A program made the translations under genes and the position numbers. 64,000 bases of DNA from an uncultured Spartobacteria bacterium. GTDB lineage: Bacteria > Verrucomicrobiota > Verrucomicrobiia > Chthoniobacterales > JAATET01. Within the stretch, counting starts at the first letter, position 1. The number at the start of each line of letters is the position of its first letter. Positions 18,921 through 26,969 of this stretch are shown piece after piece. The notes beneath the pieces are model-generated. The model was not told the DNA's origin. It worked only from the letters and a program-made list of their open reading frames with translations, and did not search any database. Location: the NCBI GenBank assembly GCA_938011325.1, contig CALLUD010000012.1, forward strand, positions 124,001-188,000, read 5' to 3'.

Positions 18921-20192
18921 TCAGCGCGCGCGGCCGATCCGACAGCCGCGGACCGCGTAAAAAAGGATGTAAAAATACGCCGGGACCGTGCACCAGAAGA
19001 ACGCGTGCCGGGTGTCCATCGACCGGGAGAGCGAGGCGTAGATCTGCGGAATGATGGCGCCGCCGGCGATGCCCATGATCAACAGTGCCGACCCGATGCG
19101 GGTGAATCTGCCGAGTCCATCGATTGCGAGCGGGAAAATCGCCGGCCACATCAAGGCATTCGCGAGTCCGAGCAGGGCGATGAACGTGATCGACACGACG
19201 CCCGAGGTGACCAGTGCGCCCACGGCAAAGACGATGCCGACGATGGCCGAAAGCATCAGAGCCGTGTTCTGCCGGAGAAATCGCGGGATCGTCAAAATCC
19301 CAACAACGTAGCCGACAAGCATCGCGAACATCGTGCAGGACGTGAGATTCTTCGTGACGTGCAGGTCGAGCCCGAGGGCGCTCGCATAGAGCGTGATGAC
19401 GTCGCCGGCCATCACCTCCACGCCGACGTAAACGAAGATGGCAACCACGCCGAGAAGCAGGTGGGGAAAATGGAAAATGGATGTGGGGGCGTTGCCCGGA
19501 GGGGCCGGTTCTTCACCGGCGCTGTCGTCGATGTCGGGGAGCGGTGAAAAAAGAATCATCGCGCCGAGCAGCGACAGCACAATTGCCATGACGACATAGG
19601 GCACGATGACGCGATTCGAGAGCTCCTGCAGCAGGGCTTCGCGGCCGGTCGTGGCCGAGGCGAGCTTTTCCTGCAGCTCGATCGCGCCGCTGAGAAGAAT
19701 CGCGCTGAGGATGAGCGGGCTGATCGCGCCGGCGGTCTTGTTGCAGATGCCCATTACGCTGATGCGCCGGGCGGCGCTCTCGATCGGACCAATCACTGAA
19801 ACGTAGGGATTCGCCGCGGTCTGCAGAAGGGCGAGTCCCATTCCCTGAATGAAAAGTCCCGCGAGAAAGAGCGGATAGCTGCGAGCCGTTGCGGCGGGGA
19901 TGAAGGCCACTGCGCCCGCCGCCATGATTGCGAGGCCGAGGGCCATGCCGCGCTTGAATCCGGTCGCGCGCAGGATGAGAGAGGACGGCAGCGCGAGGCA
20001 GAAATACGACATGTAAAACGCGAAGGTCACGAGCAGGGCCTGCTGGTCGGTGAGTTCGCAGGCGAGCTTGAGAAATGGAATCAGCGAGCCGTTCAGCCAG
20101 GTGACGAAGCCGAAGATGAAATAGAGAACGCCGATGATGGCGAGCGAGAGCAGATAGCCCTGTCGGTTTCCGGGAGCGGCCGTGTGGTGCAC
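18921..20192 (-). CDS. FucP/NagP-type sugar:proton symporter (MFS)
   Basis: A 423-residue transporter with about twelve membrane helices. It belongs to the FucP/GluP/NagP branch of the major facilitator superfamily, seen in F-I-F-G-F-V-T-W-L-N-G-S-L-I-P-F, the A-A-N-P-Y segment of helix 4, and A-L-M-W-P-A-I-F-P-L-A. The start is a GTG at 20192 with a strong GAAGGAG site upstream; a longer frame to 20327 has no signal for initiation. It begins one base after the stop of the GH20 gene, so the two are translated together. This makes GlcNAc or a GlcNAc-containing sugar the likely substrate, as for NagP. That substrate is inferred from context. Confidence 0.85.
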   Translation of the reverse strand: MHHTAAPGNRQGYLLSLAIIGVLYFIFGFVTWLNGSLIPFLKLACELTDQQALLVTFAFYMSYFCLALPSSLILRATGFKRGMALGLAIMAAGAVAFIPAATARSYPLFLAGLFIQGMGLALLQTAANPYVSVIGPIESAARRISVMGICNKTAGAISPLILSAILLSGAIELQEKLASATTGREALLQELSNRVIVPYVVMAIVLSLLGAMILFSPLPDIDDSAGEEPAPPGNAPTSIFHFPHLLLGVVAIFVYVGVEVMAGDVITLYASALGLDLHVTKNLTSCTMFAMLVGYVVGILTIPRFLRQNTALMLSAIVGIVFAVGALVTSGVVSITFIALLGLANALMWPAIFPLAIDGLGRFTRIGSALLIMGIAGGAIIPQIYASLSRSMDTRHAFFWCTVPAYFYILFYAVRGCRIGRAR

Positions 20193-20193
20193 G

Positions 20194-22284
20194 TTATTGC
20201 TTCTCCTTCGACGCGGAAAGCGTGTCGATGTGTTTGCGCCAATCCGCTTCGGACATCTCACCGATCGGGTTCGCCGTGGCGACGACGAGCCGGCGCAGTG
20301 CTGGAATGAAAACCAGCTCGCAGGCATCGTGCGGAGTCGCGGCTTCCTCGAGTGTCTTGAGCTGGTCGTTCATCCAGTCCGACGATGCCGGTTCGCCGGA
20401 CTGAAATTTGCCCGCGGCCTCGAACCCGATGGATGCGGCGAGCCGCACTCGCTCGAGAAGGGGCGTGAGCGCCTGGACCCTCGGCGACAACGTCCGTCGT
20501 CGGTCGAGGAGAGCCTCGGCGGCGGCCTGCCATTGAGCCAGTGCGTCGATTGCAGGCTCGATCGAGGCATCGGTGAAGATGGCTTTGTCGATCTGATCGG
20601 AAAGCTCGCGTGCGGGGCGGCTGTCGGGCCGTGCAATGTCTGCAAAGCCCGTAAGGGGCGACAGCTGGGTGGAGTTTGGCTGCTGCTGGCCGCGTTGATA
20701 TCCCTTCACCGGCTCAATGATGTCGGCAATCGCGCGGAGGTTGCGAAGATCTTCCGGGGTCGCCTCGTCGCCGGCGAACTGGCGGATCAGGGGATCGACG
20801 TAGCTTCGATGGCGAAGTCCGATTTCCTCGAGCCGCAGACTGATCACCGGCAGGCGGCGATACATGGCGTCGACATCACGTGTGTCGCGTGGCGACCACA
20901 GGCGCTCGGCGATCGCGGCGGTGCGCGGCCAGATGCGTGAGTCGATCGTTTCCGGCGTCACCCACTCGGCCCACATCGTGGCCTCGCCGCCGAGGATGCG
21001 GCGCGCTTCCTCCTCGCTCAGTGACGCGTCTTCGGGCAGCGGATCGTTGAGGTAATGGTCGGAGGCGGGATAGCTGAGGTCGATGTAGTAGCCGTTCGAA
21101 AGAATGCCCGAGTAGCCCTTCTTTGCGGCCTCGGCGAGCGAGTCGGGGCCGCGCCACGATTGAATCACCGCCGTGGTCGGAAGTCCCGGCTGCAGGATTT
21201 CGTCCCAGCCGATCATCCGCTTTCCATGCTTCGCGAGGATCTCCTGCACCCGCTGGGTGAAATACGTCTGCAGCTCGGCGTTGGAGTTGAGTTTCTGCTC
21301 GCGCTTGAATTTTTGAATCTGCGGGTTGGCGTCCCAATGCGTGCCTTTCACCTCGTCGCCGCCGATGTGGAGGAATGGATCGGGAAACAACCTCGCCATC
21401 TCGCCGAGGAATCCATCGAGCAGCACGTAGACCTCCTCGTTGGTGGGATCGAGCACCGGTTCGAAGATCCCCCATTTGCGCTCGATCGCATACGGACCGG
21501 GTCGGCTGCCCAGCTCCGGATGCGACACCAGCCAGCTCGTTGCATGCCCCGGCATGTCAAACTCCGGCACCACGCGAATGCCCCGCCCGGCGGCGTAGGC
21601 GATGATTTCCCGCATCTCCTCCTGCGTGAAGAAACTTCCGTCCGAGCCCATCTCGTGGAGCTTCGGAGCGGAACGGCTTTCAATGCGGAAGCCCTGATCC
21701 TCGGTGAGGTGGAGATGCAGAACGTTGAGCTTCACGGCGGCCATGCCGTCGAGCGTGCGCTTGACCACTTCCATCGGCTGCCAGTGGCGGCAGACATCGA
21801 GCATGAGTCCACGCCAGGGGAAGCGCGGAGCGTCCTCGATCTCAACCGCGGGGAGAAACCAGCCGTCGGTGTCGGAATCGAGCAGTTGCTCGAGCGTCGC
21901 GAGGCCCCGGAGCGCTCCCGTGGAAGTCGGTGCGGTGAGCTCGACGCCGGTGGAATCGATCTTCAACGAGTAGCTTTCGTTTTCGCCGAGCTCCGGAATC
22001 GCCGGGCCTTGCGATTCGGATTGAACCACGACCGATGATTCCTGAGGCACGCCGGCAAAGGTCATGCCGGTGCGGGCCTGCCAGCGTTGTTTCAATCGGT
22101 CCGCCGCCGCGTTCACCCGTGGGTCCTCCGCGCCGCGGACCTCGATCGCGAATTCGCTGGTGACCGGAAATCTGCCATCGCCCGCTTTCACGGATGCCGG
22201 CATGGGCATCAGATTTTCCACCGGGCCGGCCTGCGCGAATCCCGCAAGCAATCCAAACATCGCAATGCACTTTCGCAGATTCAT
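20194..22284 (-). CDS. Secreted GH20 beta-N-acetylhexosaminidase
   Basis: A 696-residue enzyme with a signal peptide (M-N-L-R-K-C-I-A-M-F-G-L-L-A-G-F-A-Q-A), a GH20b-like N-terminal domain and the (beta/alpha)8 catalytic domain. The catalytic pair is D310-E311 in H-I-G-G-D-E-V. Other family marks are F-P-W-R-G-L-M-L-D-V-C-R-H-W, L-N-V-L-H-L-H-L-T-E-D-Q-G-F-R and P-E-F-D-M-P-G-H-A. It removes terminal GlcNAc or GalNAc by substrate-assisted retaining catalysis. A C-terminal helical region of about 180 residues follows. The ATG at 22284 starts the signal peptide; the frame extends upstream without further support. The coupled MFS transporter probably imports its product. Confidence 0.93.
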   Translation of the reverse strand: MNLRKCIAMFGLLAGFAQAGPVENLMPMPASVKAGDGRFPVTSEFAIEVRGAEDPRVNAAADRLKQRWQARTGMTFAGVPQESSVVVQSESQGPAIPELGENESYSLKIDSTGVELTAPTSTGALRGLATLEQLLDSDTDGWFLPAVEIEDAPRFPWRGLMLDVCRHWQPMEVVKRTLDGMAAVKLNVLHLHLTEDQGFRIESRSAPKLHEMGSDGSFFTQEEMREIIAYAAGRGIRVVPEFDMPGHATSWLVSHPELGSRPGPYAIERKWGIFEPVLDPTNEEVYVLLDGFLGEMARLFPDPFLHIGGDEVKGTHWDANPQIQKFKREQKLNSNAELQTYFTQRVQEILAKHGKRMIGWDEILQPGLPTTAVIQSWRGPDSLAEAAKKGYSGILSNGYYIDLSYPASDHYLNDPLPEDASLSEEEARRILGGEATMWAEWVTPETIDSRIWPRTAAIAERLWSPRDTRDVDAMYRRLPVISLRLEEIGLRHRSYVDPLIRQFAGDEATPEDLRNLRAIADIIEPVKGYQRGQQQPNSTQLSPLTGFADIARPDSRPARELSDQIDKAIFTDASIEPAIDALAQWQAAAEALLDRRRTLSPRVQALTPLLERVRLAASIGFEAAGKFQSGEPASSDWMNDQLKTLEEAATPHDACELVFIPALRRLVVATANPIGEMSEADWRKHIDTLSASKEKQ

Positions 22285-22486
22285 GGGACGGGATGAGGAA
22301 CAACGGCGCCGCCGGGGAGGGGAGGAGCAACCAACAGCGCGGCTGGCCAAAACCGGCGGGGGGAGGTTCATGGCGGCAAAATGACAAGGCGCCCCGCCGT
22401 CTTCAAGGTCGCAGGCCGGAGGGATTGGCGTGAGGCAGGAAATGCGGTGATGGACTTTGCGTTTTGCCGACACATCCTGCGTGCCG

Positions 22487-22531
22487 GACAGAGGCGAACT
22501 GTCAAAAACAAGACGATGCAGTCGTTGACAG
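22487..22531. promoter_or_regulatory. Nested inverted repeats over the desaturase -35 region
   Basis: GACAG (22487-22491) pairs with CTGTC (22499-22503). CTGTCAA (22499-22505) also pairs with TTGACAG (22525-22531) across 19 bases. The last arm contains the -35 hexamer TTGACA, so the arrangement could be an operator for a regulator of the desaturase. No known consensus is matched. Confidence 0.35.
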
Positions 22532-22552
22532 CTCCGAATGAAACTCTACCTT
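22525..22552 (+). promoter_or_regulatory. Candidate sigma-70-type promoter of the desaturase gene
   Basis: A perfect TTGACA (22525-22530) is followed after 16 bases by TACCTT (22547-22552). It lies about 70 bases before the ATG at 22621. The -35 is ideal and the -10 weak. Confidence 0.4.
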
Positions 22553-22620
22553 GACGGCGTTCAGTCTGGGGAGGCGCACGTCGCGGCCGCAGTCGGTCCA
22601 ATCACTACCATCGTTTCGCA

Positions 22621-23748
22621 ATGTTCGCTTTCCTCCACCGGGTCCGCTGGATCAACACGGTATTTCTCATGGGCACCTTTCTCACCACGGTCGTGGCGGT
22701 GCCGCTTTACATCTGGCACTTCGGCCTGAGCGCTTTTCAGATCGGACTTTTCCTCGCGTTCTTCATCGCGACGGGTCTGAGCATCACGCTCGGGTATCAC
22801 CGGCTTTTCTCGCACCTCACCTTTCAGGCGAGCCCGATCGTGAAACTGTTCACGCTCGTCTTCGGTGCGGCGGCGTTTGAAGGATCCGCGCTGGTCTGGT
22901 GTGCGGACCACCGCCGGCATCACAAATTTGTCGATCACGACGACGACCCCTACGACATCTCGAAGGGCTTCTTCCACGCGCACATCGGGTGGCTGCTCTT
23001 TCGGACGGGGCCGGATACTCCGCTGACGTGGGTGCGCGACCTGCAAAAGGACCGCCTCGCGGTGTGGCAGCACAATTACTACGTCCCGCTCGCATTCGGC
23101 GTGAGCTTCGTGCTGCCGACCTTGATTGGTTTTCTCGTCGGCGGCTGGGTGGCGGCGCTGGGCGCATTCCTCATCGCCGGGGTGGCGCGCGTGGTTTTCG
23201 TCCACCACATGACGTTTTGCATCAACTCGCTGTGCCACTGGATTGGCGAACGGCCGTATTCCACGAAGTGCTCGGCGCGCGACAGCCTGATCATGGCGTT
23301 CTTCACGTTCGGCGAGGGCTATCACAACTTTCACCACGAGTTTCAATACGACTACCGCAATGGCGTGAAGCCCTGGCATTTCGACCCGACGAAATGGACG
23401 ATCTGGCTGCTTCACAAGGTGGGGCTCGTGAAGAACCTGCGCACGGTGCCCGAGGAGAAGATCCTCAAGGCGGAGATCGCCGAGCAGCAGAAGCGGCATG
23501 CGGAGCGCCTCGCCGCGCACCCGACGCCGCTGGCGGAGTCCGCGCAGCAGATGATTCACACGATGCAGCAATCGATGCACGATGCGCTGGCCCAATGGGA
23601 GCATGCGCTCGAGCAATGGCGGGCTGCGCGCGAGCGCCGGAACGAAGTGTCGGCTGCGCGCCGTCGCGAGCTGCGCGCGAATCTCGATGCCGCCTCGCTG
23701 CGTTTGCGGCAGGCCCTGCACCAGTGGCAGGAAGCGCACCAGCTTTAG
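22621..23748 (+). CDS. Acyl-CoA/acyl-lipid delta-9-type fatty acid desaturase with C-terminal helical extension
   Basis: A 375-residue membrane di-iron desaturase. The three histidine boxes are complete: H-R-L-F-S-H from H60, H-R-R-H-H from H97, and H-N-F-H-H from H235. Hydrophobic segments near 10-50 and 140-180 match the usual four-helix topology. Enzymes of this group introduce a cis double bond into saturated acyl chains and adjust membrane fluidity. The family core ends near residue 275; about 98 further residues (278-375) are strongly helical, rich in Q, A, R and E, and look like a coiled coil, which is unusual. The stop overlaps the stop of the convergent gene by four bases (TTAG). Confidence 0.93.
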   Translation: MFAFLHRVRWINTVFLMGTFLTTVVAVPLYIWHFGLSAFQIGLFLAFFIATGLSITLGYHRLFSHLTFQASPIVKLFTLVFGAAAFEGSALVWCADHRRHHKFVDHDDDPYDISKGFFHAHIGWLLFRTGPDTPLTWVRDLQKDRLAVWQHNYYVPLAFGVSFVLPTLIGFLVGGWVAALGAFLIAGVARVVFVHHMTFCINSLCHWIGERPYSTKCSARDSLIMAFFTFGEGYHNFHHEFQYDYRNGVKPWHFDPTKWTIWLLHKVGLVKNLRTVPEEKILKAEIAEQQKRHAERLAAHPTPLAESAQQMIHTMQQSMHDALAQWEHALEQWRAARERRNEVSAARRRELRANLDAASLRLRQALHQWQEAHQL

Positions 23749-25538
23749 CGGCTGATCGTCTCGCGAAGCGCCTTCACGATTTCGCGCTCGGCTTCCGGGT
23801 GCGTCTGCGCGTCATGGCCGGTGGGCACGATGATTTCCTCATCCGCGGCGGGAAGATGCGTGCTCCAATAGGGCACGACGCCGTCGGAGCTGTTCGGTGA
23901 ATCGCCACGGCCGCGATCGCCGATGATGGAGTAGATTCGAATTCCGGGAGCGAAGGGCGAGTCGTTGAGCGCGGCGAAGAGCGGTGACCGTGGCGACATG
24001 GAATTGATTCCGTTGGAGTATTCCTTCGGCGAAATGCCCGGATCCAGTGCGTCGCCGATCGCGCGGAACACGCGCATTTGAAACTGCAGGATGTCGCCCG
24101 GCAGGCGCACGAGCCGGCTGCCGAGCTGCGCGAAATACATGTCGACCATCTGCGCGCCACGATGCGGCGTTGCGATGAACACCACGGTGCGCAGACCGGG
24201 CACCGGGTGCCAGAAGACGATGTTTCGCAGTGCCGCCTTTTCCTCCGGGGAGAGCGGAACCTCGTCGAGCGGTTTGCGCGAGAGGGCGTTCCAAAGCCGG
24301 TCGCCCACGTCCGTGGAGAGTATCTGCGCAATGATGCCGCCCATGCTGTAGCCGACGATGACAAGGTTCCTCGACGCGACGGAGGCGTGGTGCGGATCAT
24401 CGTGGTTGCGGATGTCGGCGAGCGAGTTGCGAATCGTGGCCGCCGACTGGACGAGCGGAACGCCGGTCGGGTAATAGGCATACCAGAATTGAAACCGTCG
24501 CCGGACCTCCGGCACGGTCATTGCCTCGGCGACGATGTTTCTCCACACGAGCGGTGAGGAGCTCAAGCCGTGGATGAGCAGCACGGGAATCCGCCGGTCA
24601 TCGAGGGGCGTGGTGAGATAGATGCCGGTGGCCGACTCGAAGCGTCCGGCGTGAAGCAGTCCCTGCAAGCCGAGAAGCAGGTCGTTGATTCCACCGAACG
24701 AGATTGCGAGCGGTGCCGTGAAATCGGCGGCAATGGCCGCGTGCCCGCCAGCGACCGGAGCGGTGATGGTTTCGGTGGGATCGAGAATTTCGATGATCGC
24801 ATGGTCGTTTTCGGGGAAGCGCGCGATCGCGCTGAGCGGTGCGTTGACGCCGGTGCGGGGAGGTTGAAGCGCAAGCTCGGCCTCCCGTTCATCGGTGCGC
24901 TGGCGTTCTCCGACCAGCGCGACGCCGAAGTCGCCCACCGCGGAACGCTGTCGGAATCCTGTGATCTTGATCCGATCCGCGATGAGCAGGTCGTCGAAGT
25001 AGCCGGGTCGATAGGTGTCGTGATCGGGAAAACGCACGTCCACGTTCTGCACGCCAATCGGAGTCTCGACTGTGAAGGAGGATCCGCTCGCGATCCCGGT
25101 GGAGAGCGGCGCGATGAATGCCGCGAGGGCGCGGTTGTAGGTGTTCAACGCGTCGCGGTTCGTCCGCTGCCAGTCGGCGGGTGCCGCACCGGAAGCGATC
25201 AGGCTCTGCCACGCGAGCCGCGCGGCGATGAGGGCGTAGCCCGGTTCCAACCCGGAGCCGGCGACGGGCCGTGCCTCCGCCTGCTGGAGGATGAGCGATG
25301 CGGCCCGCGACAGGCGTGTGGAGTCCGTGTCCGCCCACCGGACGAGAGCCCGGGAAAGCTCGGGCCCGGAGAGCGTCGAGGCGCGCGAGGGGGACGTGCC
25401 CGGCGTCACCAATGCGACCTTTGGAGGGGCGCCCGGAGCGGGTGGGGGCGTTTCGCGTGTGACGATCGTCGAGCCGCAGCCGGCGACGAGGGTTGCGAGT
25501 GCCGCAGCGGCCGGGATTCGAAGAAAAGTCCTCTCCAC
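23745..25538 (-). CDS. Exported alpha/beta-hydrolase lipoprotein (putative lipase/esterase)
   Basis: A 597-residue lipoprotein, signal peptide ending in L-V-A-G-C (C21). The C-terminal half is an alpha/beta hydrolase: L-L-I-H-G-L-S-S-S-P oxyanion region, nucleophile S398 in G-Y-S-M-G-G, and V-F-I-A-T-P-H-R-G-A-Q, as in PGAP1-like and bacterial lipases. A terminal His lies in I-V-P-T-G-H-D-A. The N-terminal half is an uncharacterised domain with T-P-I-G-V-Q-N-V-D-V-R-F. The start is a GTG at 25538; no in-frame ATG lies close by. Lipid or ester substrates are likely but unproven. It lies 47 bases after the chitosanase gene on the same strand and may be cotranscribed. Confidence 0.85.
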   Translation of the reverse strand: MERTFLRIPAAAALATLVAGCGSTIVTRETPPPAPGAPPKVALVTPGTSPSRASTLSGPELSRALVRWADTDSTRLSRAASLILQQAEARPVAGSGLEPGYALIAARLAWQSLIASGAAPADWQRTNRDALNTYNRALAAFIAPLSTGIASGSSFTVETPIGVQNVDVRFPDHDTYRPGYFDDLLIADRIKITGFRQRSAVGDFGVALVGERQRTDEREAELALQPPRTGVNAPLSAIARFPENDHAIIEILDPTETITAPVAGGHAAIAADFTAPLAISFGGINDLLLGLQGLLHAGRFESATGIYLTTPLDDRRIPVLLIHGLSSSPLVWRNIVAEAMTVPEVRRRFQFWYAYYPTGVPLVQSAATIRNSLADIRNHDDPHHASVASRNLVIVGYSMGGIIAQILSTDVGDRLWNALSRKPLDEVPLSPEEKAALRNIVFWHPVPGLRTVVFIATPHRGAQMVDMYFAQLGSRLVRLPGDILQFQMRVFRAIGDALDPGISPKEYSNGINSMSPRSPLFAALNDSPFAPGIRIYSIIGDRGRGDSPNSSDGVVPYWSTHLPAADEEIIVPTGHDAQTHPEAEREIVKALRETISR

Positions 25539-25585
25539 CCGCGAAGCTCAGCATGGCGACGGGCGGAGAAGAAGGCAAAAGCCGG

Positions 25586-26353
25586 TCACTCGATGCGAAA
25601 GTGATTGCCGTAGCAATCGACCTCAAACGGACGCCGCAGCCGCACATTTCCGTCCTGCAGCAGCTTTTGATAAACGGCGATTCGATCGACGGCATGCTGC
25701 CAGGTGGCGTCCGCGCGCAGCACGCGAAGGCGAACCGCGAGGAATTTCTTCAGCCACGCGCGTTCGGAAACGCCCCGCGTCTTCGGAGTGCCTCCCGAGC
25801 GGCGGTCGGTTTTTCGCACGAGTTTGCGAATGCCGCTCTCGCCGTGATTCACGTAGGCGTCGTAGAGCTGCCCCCGCGTGACTGGAAGCCGCGCCCCGAT
25901 GCGGCGGGCGAGTTTGCGCGCGGGAATCCACGAGAGTTTGTCGGCCATGTTGTGCTGCGCCTTGCGGAAGAGCGGATCGTTTCCGAGCGAGCGGAAGACG
26001 TCGGGAAATTCCTCGAGGCCGCGAGTGTCGGGGTTGCGTCCCTCGCGGTCGTGCGGGCCGGCGTCGATCCTGCGAAACGCCGGGAGAAATCGCGCGAGCG
26101 GATTGCCCGGCCGGAGCCGGATGTATTCCTCGAGAAACATCGTGCCGGAATACGTGCCGCTGGTGAATCCCACGAACCCGAACGTCCAACCGCGTTGATC
26201 CCCGATGTTCTCGCAGAAGGTGTATTGGAATTCGGGCGTGCTGTTCTCGAAGATCGAGGTGAGTCGCTGGATGGTGTCCTTGACGCCGGCGAAGGCGCCT
26301 GTAGCAAGACCGAAAGTGGCGGTGGCGATCACCGCGAGAGTGCGCAATCGCAT
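25586..26353 (-). CDS. Secreted GH46 chitosanase
   Basis: A 255-residue exported enzyme with signal peptide M-R-L-R-T-L-A-V-I-A-T-A-T-F-G-L-A. The family signature is L-T-S-I-F-E-N-S-T followed by Y-T-F-C-E-N-I-G-D-Q-R-G-W-T-F-G. E36 and D52 line up with the acid and base of the Streptomyces N174 chitosanase (E22, D40). The downstream L-R-P-G-N-P-L-A-R-F-L-P and A-Y-V-N-H-G segments also fit. GH46 enzymes cleave chitosan internally with inversion. The gene follows a small exported protein gene by five bases and precedes the lipase-like lipoprotein gene. The basic linker with R-R-S-G-G-T-P-K-T-R is a little longer than usual. Confidence 0.9.
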   Translation of the reverse strand: MRLRTLAVIATATFGLATGAFAGVKDTIQRLTSIFENSTPEFQYTFCENIGDQRGWTFGFVGFTSGTYSGTMFLEEYIRLRPGNPLARFLPAFRRIDAGPHDREGRNPDTRGLEEFPDVFRSLGNDPLFRKAQHNMADKLSWIPARKLARRIGARLPVTRGQLYDAYVNHGESGIRKLVRKTDRRSGGTPKTRGVSERAWLKKFLAVRLRVLRADATWQHAVDRIAVYQKLLQDGNVRLRRPFEVDCYGNHFRIE

Positions 26354-26358
26354 GGCGG

Positions 26359-26835
26359 CTACTCCGGTTTGCGAATCAGCGCGAACGTTCCGGAGATCGA
26401 TTCCGTGCCCCAGCCGCCGATGATCCAGAACGAGCCGTCGAACCGCTTCGGAGTTTCGCTCGGACTGCTGACGGTTGCCCCGGCCGAATAAACGCCGGTG
26501 CTGAGGCCAAACGGCGTGTAGGGCGGCTGCTGAATCTCGATGAGGATCGCGTTGTCCTCGGTGCGGATGGCGTGTTTCGAGGCGCCGTTTGCAGCGGGCA
26601 TGGTGAGGAAGGTGCCGTTTTCATCGTTCGACACCGTGACCTCCACGACCTGTGGAACGAGAAGCGGCGAGGTGCGATCCACCTTGGCCGGAACCGTGAC
26701 GAAGTAGTAGTTGCCGGGCGGCACCGGGGATTTGGGAGCCGCGGTGGCCGCGCTGCCGGGGAGGAGGGATGCGACGAGAAGGCCGATCGTGCAGAGAGGT
26801 CGGAGCGTCATGGAATGTTGAAGAAAGCTTACCAC
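26359..26835 (-). CDS. Small exported protein of unknown function, partner of chitosanase gene
   Basis: A 158-residue protein if translation starts at GTG 26835, which has a GGAGAG site five bases upstream; an ATG at 26811 would give 150 residues and an equally good signal peptide (ending near A-A-T-A-A). The mature part is a beta-rich domain with N-Y-Y-F-V-T-V-P-A-K-V and F-D-G-S-F-W-I-I-G-G-W-G-T-E-S-I-S-G-T-F-A-L-I. I do not recognise the family. It lies five bases before the chitosanase ATG on the same strand, so the two are probably one unit and both are exported. Confidence 0.75.
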   Translation of the reverse strand: MVSFLQHSMTLRPLCTIGLLVASLLPGSAATAAPKSPVPPGNYYFVTVPAKVDRTSPLLVPQVVEVTVSNDENGTFLTMPAANGASKHAIRTEDNAILIEIQQPPYTPFGLSTGVYSAGATVSSPSETPKRFDGSFWIIGGWGTESISGTFALIRKPE

Positions 26836-26969
26836 ACCTGCTCTCCGGCGAAATCGGCAAAAGTAGAAACGCAGTTGATCAGTAGCTTGACTTTGTGTGT
26901 CCGGGGCGCGAAGCCACCCTTTGCCTCGGGACGTCTCCGGGAACTGCGCCGCTCAACCTTTCAACAAAT

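Larger units (their letters stand above)
22285..22620. other. Divergent intergenic region between GH20 and desaturase genes
   Basis: No gene is evident in these 336 bases. The region holds the candidate desaturase promoter near 22525-22552 and the inverted repeats around 22487-22531 described separately. Short frames here have no recognisable content. Confidence 0.6.
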
